Assembly: GCA_028821035.1 (NCBI GenBank)
Contig: JAPPHP010000268.1
Location: forward strand, 1 to 18,397
Length of the DNA: 18,397 nt
Source of the DNA: Gammaproteobacteria bacterium
Lineage (GTDB): Bacteria > Pseudomonadota > Gammaproteobacteria > Pseudomonadales > Azotimanducaceae
Reading direction: 5' to 3'
Numbering within the stretch: position 1 is the first letter of the stretch; each line of letters starts with the position of its first letter. Of the stretch, positions 1-6,286 are shown in pieces. The notes under the pieces were generated by a model. It saw nothing but the letters and a program-made list of their open reading frames with translations, made no database searches and was not told the origin of the DNA. The translations under genes were made by a program, and so were the position numbers.

Positions 1-1889
1 TGGGGCTCGTCTCGACGCCCCTGGTGGCCGACGGCGTCATGTACTTCGTCGGCTCCCGCAACATCGCGCGCGCCGTGGACGCGGTGACGGGCGAACTCCT
101 GTGGACGTACGACCCGGAGGTGACGAGACACGCGGCGCACCGGATGCGGATCGCGTTCGTGCACGGCAGCCGCGGCATGGCGATGTGGGGCGACAAGGTC
201 TACTTCGCCACCATCGACGGTCGGCTGATCGCTCTCACGGCCGCTACCGGCGAGCACGTGTGGACGACGACGACGCTCGACCCCTCCAAGGCGATGTACA
301 TCACCGGCGCACCGAAGGCCTTCCGTGGGAAGGTGCTGATCGGCAACGGCGGGACGGAGCACGGTCCCGCGCGCGGCTACGTCACCGCGTACGACGCCGA
401 GACCGGGAAGCAGGCATGGCGCTTCTACATCGTGCCGGGCAACCCCGCCGACGGTTTCGAGAACGCCGCGATGGAGATGGCGGCGAAGACCTGGACGGGG
501 GAGTGGTGGAACGTGGGTGGGGGCGGCAACTCCTGGCATGGGCTCACCTACGACCCCGAGTTCAACGCGGTCTACATCGGCACGGGCAACGGCTCGCCCT
601 GGAACCAGAAGATCCGGAGTCCGGGTGGCGGGGACAACCTCTTCCTCTGCTCCGTGCTGGCCCTGGATGCGGACACCGGCGAGTACCGCTGGCACTACCA
701 GACGACGCCGGGCGAGACATGGGACTACAACTCCAACATGGACATCGTGCTCGCGGATCTCCGGATCGACGGCCGCGACGTGAAGGCGCTGATGCACGCG
801 CCGAAGAACGGCTTCTTCTACGTGATCGACCGCAGCGACGGGAAGCTGATCTCGGCGGAGCCGATCGCGGAGGTGAACTGGGCGAGCCACGTGGACCTCG
901 AGACAGGGCGGCCGGTGGAGATGCCTGGCGTCCGCTACCTGGACGGCGGTCCGGTGCACATCACGCCCGGGCCGCTCGGTGCGCACAACTGGCCACCGAT
1001 GTCCTACAACCCGGAGCACGGACTCGTATACATCCCGACCGTACACGAGACCTACACGTTCTCCGACGAGGGGATCGACATCGCGCTCTGGAAGTCCCCC
1101 AACTGGCAGGCGCCGGTGCCGAAGGAGGGTCTTGGCGCGATCGGCCTGCTCGTTCCGCCGGCTCCGGGGAAACCCAAGGGGACGCTGCAGGCCTGGGACC
1201 CGGTGCGCCAGGAAGCGGCGTGGGAGGTCCCGCTCGAGATCGCCTGGAACCCCGGCACGCTCACGACGGCGGGAGACCTCGTGTTCCAGGGCACGCCCCA
1301 GGGAGACCTCGTCGCGTACGACGCGGCCACGGGCGAGATCCTGTGGCGCCAGGCCGTGGGAGTCGGCGTCTCGGCGCCGCCTATCACCTACGCCATCGGC
1401 GGCCGGCAGTACATCGCGCTGCTGGCCGGATGGGGTTCGGTCTATGCGGTCACCGGCGCCGACGACAGCCACGGGCTGGGCTGGGCCTACGGCGACCATC
1501 CGCGGCGGGTGATGACCTTCTCGCTCGACGGGGCGGCGGCGATGCCCGCCTCGCCGCCGCCGGCGCCCCTCGACGATCCCGCCTTCGAGATCGACGACGA
1601 CGTGGCGCTCTACGGGGCCGAGGTATACGGCAACTGCCTGACCTGCCACGGGATCGACGCCATCTCCGGGGGCGCGGCCCCGGACCTGCGCGCGTCGCCC
1701 ATCATGCTCTCTGATGGTGCGTTGGACGATGTGGTACGGAAAGGCACGCTACTCGAGAACGGCATGCCGGGCTTCCCGAGCCTCTCGGACGGGCACGTCG
1801 ACGCCCTCAAGCACTATATCCGCCAGCGTGCGCGCGTGGGGCTCGGTCTCATCGAGGCGCCCTCGGTGGGTCCGATGCGAGGCCCGTGA
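1..1889 (+). CDS. PQQ-dependent alcohol dehydrogenase with C-terminal cytochrome c domain (quinohemoprotein), 5'-truncated
   Basis: Periplasmic oxidation of an alcohol or aldehyde, with electrons passing from PQQ to a covalently bound heme. The reading frame is open from base 3, and the residues before the first possible start (GTG at 24) already look like propeller sequence, so the true start and signal peptide lie outside the window. About 628 residues are visible. Seen: repeated tryptophan-docking propeller blades (AxDAxTGExxW), the GGGGNSWHGLTYDPE block, GETWDYN whose Asp (codon 723-725) fits the family's catalytic Asp, and a heme site CLTCH (1635-1649) followed by a possible axial Met (1764-1766, NGMPGFP). 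Oddity: the adjacent-cysteine pair found near the active site of most quinoprotein alcohol dehydrogenases is absent; the aligned stretch reads RIAFVHGSRGMA. The substrate cannot be told. It is separated from the next gene by a hairpin and is probably not part of the sugar locus. Confidence 0.93.
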   Translation, partial: GLVSTPLVADGVMYFVGSRNIARAVDAVTGELLWTYDPEVTRHAAHRMRIAFVHGSRGMAMWGDKVYFATIDGRLIALTAATGEHVWTTTTLDPSKAMYITGAPKAFRGKVLIGNGGTEHGPARGYVTAYDAETGKQAWRFYIVPGNPADGFENAAMEMAAKTWTGEWWNVGGGGNSWHGLTYDPEFNAVYIGTGNGSPWNQKIRSPGGGDNLFLCSVLALDADTGEYRWHYQTTPGETWDYNSNMDIVLADLRIDGRDVKALMHAPKNGFFYVIDRSDGKLISAEPIAEVNWASHVDLETGRPVEMPGVRYLDGGPVHITPGPLGAHNWPPMSYNPEHGLVYIPTVHETYTFSDEGIDIALWKSPNWQAPVPKEGLGAIGLLVPPAPGKPKGTLQAWDPVRQEAAWEVPLEIAWNPGTLTTAGDLVFQGTPQGDLVAYDAATGEILWRQAVGVGVSAPPITYAIGGRQYIALLAGWGSVYAVTGADDSHGLGWAYGDHPRRVMTFSLDGAAAMPASPPPAPLDDPAFEIDDDVALYGAEVYGNCLTCHGIDAISGGAAPDLRASPIMLSDGALDDVVRKGTLLENGMPGFPSLSDGHVDALKHYIRQRARVGLGLIEAPSVGPMRGP

Positions 1890-1891
1890 CA

Positions 1892-1913
1892 CGAGGACGG
1901 TCGCCGTGCCTCG
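1892..1913 (+). terminator. hairpin after the alcohol dehydrogenase gene, possible terminator
   Basis: CGAGGACGG, loop TCG, then CCGT-G-CCTCG: a nine-base-pair stem with one bulged G, two bases after the stop codon. There is no U tract, so it could be a weak or Rho-assisted terminator or only an mRNA-stabilising hairpin. Confidence 0.35.
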
Positions 1914-1915
1914 CG

Positions 1916-1946
1916 TAGAATTCCCGCCGTCGCGGGCGGACAGGGG
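1916..1946 (+). promoter_or_regulatory. possible -10 box and ribosome binding site of the lacI-family gene
   Basis: TAGAAT at 1916-1921 matches five of six positions of a -10 box, but no convincing -35 box sits at the right distance. AGGGG at 1942-1946, five bases before the ATG at 1952, is a good Shine-Dalgarno sequence. No copy of the TGACAGCGCTGTCA operator was seen here, so there is no sequence sign of autoregulation. Confidence 0.3.
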
Positions 1947-1951
1947 ATTCG

Positions 1952-2992
1952 ATGCCGACAAGACGGGATGCGCGGTCCAACAAGGTGACGATCTTCGACG
2001 TTGCCGCGCGGGCGGGCGTTTCCATCAAGACGGTCTCGCGGGTCGTCAACAAAGAATCCAACGTGCGTGCCCAGACGCGGGAGAGGGTCCTGGACGCGGT
2101 CCGCGCGCTCCACTATCGCCCCAACGCCGCCGCACGTGCGCTGTCGGGCAACCGCTCGCGGGTGGTGGGTCTCGTCTATGAGAACGCTCAGGAGTTCAGC
2201 TATACGCAGCACGTGCTGAACGGCGCCCTCGGCGCCTGCGAGGCACGGGATTACGCGCTGCTACTCTGCCCGACGGGTCTGCCGAACCCGGACATCGTGG
2301 ACCGAGTGCGGGACTTCGCGGCGGAAGGGCGCGTGGAAGGGGTCGTCCTGCCGGCGCCGCTTGGAGACCTGGCGGAGGTCAGGGCCCTGCTTTCGGAACT
2401 TTCGATTCCATTCGCGGCGATCACGCCGAAGGAGCCCTCCCCCGAGGAGATCAACATCTCATGCAGGGACCGCGACGCCACGTTCGGCCTCACCGAGTAC
2501 CTGATTGGGCAGGGGCACCGGGCCATCGGCTTCATCACGGGGCATCCCGACCATGCCGCGAGCGGGGAGCGTTACGCCGGCTATCGTGACGCGCTGCGGG
2601 ACCACGGCGTGCCGTTTGCCGAAGACCTGGTCCGGCAGGGCTACTTCGACTTCGAGTCGGGCAAACGGGCCGCGGGGGCCCTGCTCGAACTGACGCCGGC
2701 GCCGTCCGCCATCATCGCGAGTAACGACGACATGGCGGCGGGAGTCCTGTTCGAAGCGAGGGAGCGAGGGACTTCCGTCCCCGGCGATCTCTCCATCGTC
2801 GGCTTCGATGACACGCGCATCGCATCGCGCGTGTGGCCGCCGTTGACGACGGCGCGGCAACCGATCGCGCGCATGGCCGAAACGGCGACGAGACTCCTGA
2901 TCGACCGGCTGGACGGCGAGCCCGCCCGGTCGCCGGAGCAGTCGTTCGAGTGTGAACTGGTCATCCGGGAGTCGACGGCGCGAGCGCGGTAG
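1952..2992 (+). CDS. LacI-family transcriptional repressor, local regulator of the glycoside hydrolase/TonB receptor locus
   Basis: 346 residues, the usual LacI-family length. The N-terminal helix-turn-helix (about residues 10-33: VTIFDVAARAGVSIKTVSRV) is followed by the hinge region YRPNAAARALSG, with the conserved leucine that inserts into the central CG step of the operator in this family. The rest is a periplasmic-binding-protein-like sensor domain (VVGLVYEN, SNDDMAAGVLFEA, IVGFDDTRIA). The start is supported by AGGGG five bases upstream. Likely targets are the three sites at 3025-3038, 6160-6173 and 6194-6207, all with a central CG as LacI-family proteins require. The link is inference from proximity. 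The effector is probably a sugar released by the neighbouring glycosidases, identity unknown. Confidence 0.95.
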   Translation: MPTRRDARSNKVTIFDVAARAGVSIKTVSRVVNKESNVRAQTRERVLDAVRALHYRPNAAARALSGNRSRVVGLVYENAQEFSYTQHVLNGALGACEARDYALLLCPTGLPNPDIVDRVRDFAAEGRVEGVVLPAPLGDLAEVRALLSELSIPFAAITPKEPSPEEINISCRDRDATFGLTEYLIGQGHRAIGFITGHPDHAASGERYAGYRDALRDHGVPFAEDLVRQGYFDFESGKRAAGALLELTPAPSAIIASNDDMAAGVLFEARERGTSVPGDLSIVGFDDTRIASRVWPPLTTARQPIARMAETATRLLIDRLDGEPARSPEQSFECELVIRESTARAR

Positions 2993-3001
2993 CGGCGGGT
3001 C

Positions 3002-3015
3002 AGGGCGGCGGCCCT
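3002..3015 (+). terminator. small hairpin after the lacI-family gene
   Basis: AGGGC, loop GGCG, GCCCT: a perfect five-base-pair stem nine bases after the stop codon and directly before the operator/promoter. No U run follows, so the terminator call is weak. Confidence 0.25.
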
Positions 3016-3023
3016 CCAGCTGT

Positions 3024-3053
3024 TTGACAGCGCTGTCAGACGATTGGTACAAA
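3024..3053 (+). promoter_or_regulatory. candidate sigma-70 promoter of the glycosidase operon
   Basis: TTGACA (3024-3029, perfect -35) is followed after 18 bases by TACAAA (3048-3053, four of six matches to a -10 box). Transcription would start near 3060, giving a leader of about 30 bases with a strong AAGGAAGG ribosome site (3082-3089) before the ATG at 3092. The -35 box is embedded in the LacI-type operator, so repressor binding would exclude RNA polymerase. Confidence 0.55.
3025..3038 (+). promoter_or_regulatory. LacI-type operator, copy 1 (perfect palindrome)
   Basis: TGACAGCGCTGTCA is a perfect 14-base palindrome with a central CG, the classic form of LacI-family operators. It lies 33 bases after the repressor gene and overlaps the -35 box. 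Two near-copies occur at 6160-6173 and 6194-6207. Confidence 0.8.
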
Positions 3054-3091
3054 GAACCGGTTCAAGTTTCTCCTGACGGGCAAGGAAGGCG

Positions 3092-4390
3092 ATGGGTTTG
3101 CGGCCTCCCGCGCCATGGGTATTGCTGGGCGCGGCTCTGGCGTTGGCGACCGGCGTTGGCATGGCGGAGGGGTCGGCCGTGCCGGTCGAGGTGCGCGGCA
3201 CCGCGGGAGCGTACGCCCTCTATCGCGGGGGCGAGCCCTACGCGGTTCGCGGGGCGGGCATCGGCAGCGCGGCGGCACTCCCGTCGCTGGCGCGTCACGG
3301 GGGCAACTCCGTGCGCACGTGGGCGGTGGGGGACGGCAGCATCCTGGACGCTGCGGCGGAGCATGGACTCACCGTCGCCCTGTGCCTGGATCTCGCCCGT
3401 GAGCGCCACGGCTTCGACTATGGCGACCGGGACGCGGTCGCGCGCCAGTTGGAGCGAGCCCGAACGCAGGTGCTCGCCCACCGGAACCACCCCGCTCTCC
3501 TGTTCTGGATCATCGGCAACGAGCTGAACCACGACTTCACGGACCCTCGCGTGTACGACGCGGTGAACGACATCTCGGAGATGATTCACCGCCTCGATCC
3601 GAACCATCCCACGACGACCGCCACCGCGGGCATCGACCCGTCGCTTGCCCGCGTCATCGAAACGCGTGCGCCGGACCTGGACTTCCTGAGCGTGCAACTC
3701 TACGGGGGGCTTGCGCAGCTGCCGGCGGCGCTTGCCGATGCGGCGGTCGAGTCGCCGGTCATGGTGACCGAGTGGGGGACGATCGGACATTGGGAGGTGC
3801 GCCAAACCCCTTGGGGCGCACCCCTCGAGCCGACGAGTACGGCCAAGGCGCGGCGCTTCCTGGACGGACACGAGACCGTCCTCGGACCAATGGAGGGACG
3901 GCTGATCGGGAGCTACGCGTTCCTGTGGGGCCACAAGCAGGAACGCACGCCGACCTGGTATGGCGTACTCACGGCGGACGGGCGGCGTACCGAAGCGGCG
4001 GACGTGTTGCGGCGCATCTGGACGGGTGCATGGCCCGCCAACCAGGCGCCCCGGCTGCTCGGCCTTCGGGTGGACGGCAAGGCCGCGGCCGATCAGGTGC
4101 GCCTGCGCGCGGGGGCGCCGTACGTGGCGAAGGTCGACGCGGACGACCCGGACGACGACCCCTTGCGTTTCGAGTGGGTGCTGATGCGGGAGAGCGACGC
4201 AACCCAGTCGGGCGGCGACGCGGAAACCGTGCCGGAGCGCGTGACGGTCCCGGTCGTGCCGCGCGGGCCCGGGGAAATCGGTCTGCGTGCCCCGGCAGAG
4301 CCCGGCGCGTACCGGCTGTTCGTGTACGTGGGCGACGGCCACGGCGCGGCCGCGCACGCCAACCTGCCGTTCCTGGTCACCGGCGCCTGA
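3092..4390 (+). CDS. secreted clan GH-A glycosidase (GH2-type TIM barrel) with C-terminal Ig-like domain
   Basis: 432 residues. The N-terminus has a hydrophobic signal segment (about residues 8-25, cleavage plausible near GMA-EG), so the enzyme is exported. A TIM-barrel glycosidase domain follows (about 30-310). GNELNHD with E144 fits the acid/base and VTEWG with E227 the nucleophile of retaining clan GH-A enzymes. The HERHGFDY-like segment, the TPWGAPLEPTST block and the LWGHKQERTPTWYG block resemble proteins annotated as GH2 TIM-barrel domain proteins. Residues about 315-432 form a cadherin/PKD-like domain (NQAPRL..., ADDPDDDPLRFEWV). The N-terminal sandwich domains of classical GH2 enzymes are missing, so exact family and substrate are uncertain; the GH3 partner suggests a beta-glucan. 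It is first in an operon: its stop lies three bases before the GH3 start. Start supported by AAGGAAGG. Confidence 0.82.
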   Translation: MGLRPPAPWVLLGAALALATGVGMAEGSAVPVEVRGTAGAYALYRGGEPYAVRGAGIGSAAALPSLARHGGNSVRTWAVGDGSILDAAAEHGLTVALCLDLARERHGFDYGDRDAVARQLERARTQVLAHRNHPALLFWIIGNELNHDFTDPRVYDAVNDISEMIHRLDPNHPTTTATAGIDPSLARVIETRAPDLDFLSVQLYGGLAQLPAALADAAVESPVMVTEWGTIGHWEVRQTPWGAPLEPTSTAKARRFLDGHETVLGPMEGRLIGSYAFLWGHKQERTPTWYGVLTADGRRTEAADVLRRIWTGAWPANQAPRLLGLRVDGKAAADQVRLRAGAPYVAKVDADDPDDDPLRFEWVLMRESDATQSGGDAETVPERVTVPVVPRGPGEIGLRAPAEPGAYRLFVYVGDGHGAAAHANLPFLVTGA

Positions 4391-4393
4391 GCG

Positions 4394-6196
4394 ATGGGAG
4401 ACCCGCCTCACGAGGCCGTTGTCGACGCCTGGCTCGCGCGGCTGACGCTGCGCCAGAAGATCGGCCAGATGACGATGGCCGAGCGCATGTCCGTGACGCC
4501 CGACGACGTGAAGCGGTATGCGCTCGGTGCCGTGCTCTCTGGCGGGGGTTCGCATCCCGACGGCAACGCCCCGGGGGACTGGGTGCGCATGAACGACGCG
4601 TTCTGGCAGGCCGCGGCCGGCGACGACGACAGCCTCGGCATCCCCATCCTGTTCGGCTGCGACGCGGTGCATGGCCACAACAACGTCGGGGGCGCCACGA
4701 TCTTCCCGCACAACATTGGCCTGGGAGCGGCGGGCGATGCGGACCTCGTGGCCGAGGCTGCGTGCGTGACGGCCCGGGAGATGCTGGCCAGCGGCCTCGA
4801 CTGGAACTTCGCGCCGATGCTGGCCGTCGTGCAGGACTGCCGCTGGGGACGGACCTACGAGAGCTACGGCAACGACCCGCGGCGCGCCGGGCAGTTCGGG
4901 CGCCGCTACGTCGAGGCGCTGCAGGGGGAGGGTATCGTCGCGTGCGTGAAGCACTGGGTCGGCGACGGCGGCACCGGGCACGGCATCGACCAGGGCGAGA
5001 CCACCCTGTCGTGGGAAGAACTCCAGGCGACGCATGTCGCGCCGTATTACCCGGCCCTCGAGGCCGGCGTCATGACGGTCATGGTGTCGTTCAACAGCTG
5101 GAACGGCGAGAAGTGTCATGGCAGCCGCTTCCTGGTCACCGAAGTCCTCAAGGGAAGGCTCGGTTTCGAGGGGCTCGTGGTTTCCGACTGGGACGGGATC
5201 GACTTTCTACACGAGGAATACGCCACCGCCGTGCGCCTGTCGGTGAATGCCGGACTGGACATGTTCATGGTTCCCGAGCGGTGGCGCGAGTTCATCGACA
5301 CCCTGGAAGCGGAGGTCCACGGTGGCGGAGTCAGTCCGGCCCGGATCGACGATGCGGTGCGCCGCATCCTGCGCACCAAGCTGCGCAGCGGGGTCTTCGA
5401 CAAGTCGCGGCCGGCGCGGCGACGCGGGCTGGAGGTAGCCTGCACCGGGTGCGACGCCCACCGGGAGGTGGCCCGGCGCGCTGTGCGCCGCTCGCTCGTG
5501 CTGCTGAAGAACGCCGGCGACCTGCTACCCCTCGATTCCGCGTTGCGGATCCTGGTCGCCGGCAAGAGCGCGCACGATCTCGGCCACCAATGCGGTGGCT
5601 GGACGTTGAGCTGGCAGGGAGAGAAGGGCAACGACACGATCGCGGGCACCACGGTGTGGGAGGGCATCCGCGCGCTGGCGCCGCATGCGCGCTTGAGCGA
5701 AGACGGCGGCGACGCGGACCCGAACCGGGACGACGTGGCCGTGGTGGTGGTCGGGGAGACCCCCTATGCCGAGGGCTTCGGCGACATCCGGGCCGGCGAC
5801 GAAGTGCTCGTGGAGGCGGGATCGGCGGTCGCGGGTCTCATGAATCCCTTCGAGCCGTATGCGCGCTCCCCGGTCCTTGCCGATATCCACCCGGAGGACC
5901 TGGCGTGCATTCGGCGTATCGCCGCGCGCGGAGTGCCGGTGGTCGCCGTGCTGATCTCGGGCCGGCCGCTGGTCGTGGAGGACGAAATGGCCGCTTCGGC
6001 CGCGTTCGTCGCGGCCTGGCTGCCGGGTAGCGAGGGCCTGGGCGTCGGCGAGGTGCTGCTCGGGCGAGAGGACTTCGCGGGACGGCTCCCACTGCCCTGG
6101 CCCGGGGCGGCTGGCGACGAGCCGCTTTTCCCGGCCGGATTCGGGCTGGATTACGGGTTTGACAACGCTGTCTCCATGGCCTATAAGCGGAAATGA
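4394..6196 (+). CDS. GH3-family beta-glucosidase / exo-beta-glucanase, apparently cytoplasmic
   Basis: 600 residues covering both GH3 domains. Visible: VKHWVGDGGT (K186, H187) of the substrate pocket; VVSDWDG with D265 as the expected nucleophile; and in the C-terminal domain the VVGETPYAEGFGD and WLPGSEG blocks, E547 being the likely acid/base by comparison with plant beta-D-glucan glucohydrolases. It removes terminal beta-glucose from oligosaccharides, probably 1,3- or 1,4-linked. The start at 4394, three bases after the previous stop, implies translational coupling. No signal peptide is visible, and starting upstream would overlap the previous gene, so it probably acts in the cytoplasm; most GH3 enzymes beside TonB receptors are exported. 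Its last ten or so codons double as the promoter and operators of the receptor gene. Confidence 0.92.
   Translation: MGDPPHEAVVDAWLARLTLRQKIGQMTMAERMSVTPDDVKRYALGAVLSGGGSHPDGNAPGDWVRMNDAFWQAAAGDDDSLGIPILFGCDAVHGHNNVGGATIFPHNIGLGAAGDADLVAEAACVTAREMLASGLDWNFAPMLAVVQDCRWGRTYESYGNDPRRAGQFGRRYVEALQGEGIVACVKHWVGDGGTGHGIDQGETTLSWEELQATHVAPYYPALEAGVMTVMVSFNSWNGEKCHGSRFLVTEVLKGRLGFEGLVVSDWDGIDFLHEEYATAVRLSVNAGLDMFMVPERWREFIDTLEAEVHGGGVSPARIDDAVRRILRTKLRSGVFDKSRPARRRGLEVACTGCDAHREVARRAVRRSLVLLKNAGDLLPLDSALRILVAGKSAHDLGHQCGGWTLSWQGEKGNDTIAGTTVWEGIRALAPHARLSEDGGDADPNRDDVAVVVVGETPYAEGFGDIRAGDEVLVEAGSAVAGLMNPFEPYARSPVLADIHPEDLACIRRIAARGVPVVAVLISGRPLVVEDEMAASAAFVAAWLPGSEGLGVGEVLLGREDFAGRLPLPWPGAAGDEPLFPAGFGLDYGFDNAVSMAYKRK
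6159..6187 (+). promoter_or_regulatory. strong sigma-70-like promoter of the TonB receptor, inside the GH3 coding region
   Basis: TTGACA (6159-6164), a 17-base spacer and TATAAG (6182-6187): eleven of twelve consensus positions at ideal spacing. The start point would fall near 6194, leaving an untranslated leader of about 90 bases before the ATG at 6287. The promoter lies within the final codons of the GH3 gene and is flanked by two LacI-type operators. Confidence 0.75.
6160..6173 (+). promoter_or_regulatory. LacI-type operator, copy 2
   Basis: TGACAACGCTGTCT differs from the perfect palindrome at 3025-3038 at two of 14 positions and keeps the central CG. As in copy 1, it overlaps a TTGACA -35 box. 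Confidence 0.7.
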
Positions 6197-6207
6197 CAGC
6201 GTTATCA
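6194..6207 (+). promoter_or_regulatory. LacI-type operator, copy 3
   Basis: TGACAGCGTTATCA differs from the perfect palindrome at two of 14 positions. It lies 34 bases downstream of copy 2, at the predicted transcription start, and its first three bases are the TGA stop codon of the GH3 gene. Copies 2 and 3 together bracket the -10 box. Confidence 0.65.
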
Positions 6208-6268
6208 TCTTCGGTGGAAGGGACGGGGCATTCCGCGTGCCCGTGCACCGGCGATGGCTGATCGACTG

Positions 6269-6277
6269 GGGAGGAAG
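6269..6277 (+). promoter_or_regulatory. ribosome binding site deciding the TonB receptor start
   Basis: GGGAGGAAG ends nine bases before the ATG at 6287. The earlier in-frame ATG at 6254 has no purine-rich site upstream and would put eleven charged or polar residues before the signal peptide, so 6287 is preferred. Confidence 0.6.
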
Positions 6278-6286
6278 ACCGCAAGC

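Noticed and set aside
1923..1936. Inverted repeat CCCGC-CGTC-GCGGG upstream of the lacI-family gene as an operator
   Set aside because: It does not resemble the three matching operators and is the kind of short GC palindrome expected by chance in this DNA.
3062..5119. Long minus-strand open frame opposite the GH-A and GH3 genes
   Set aside because: Same composition bias, no recognisable domain, and the + strand genes have correct motifs, starts and spacing.
6254..6286. Earlier ATG for the TonB receptor
   Set aside because: No ribosome site upstream; the ATG at 6287 has GGGAGGAAG at good spacing and gives a cleaner signal peptide.
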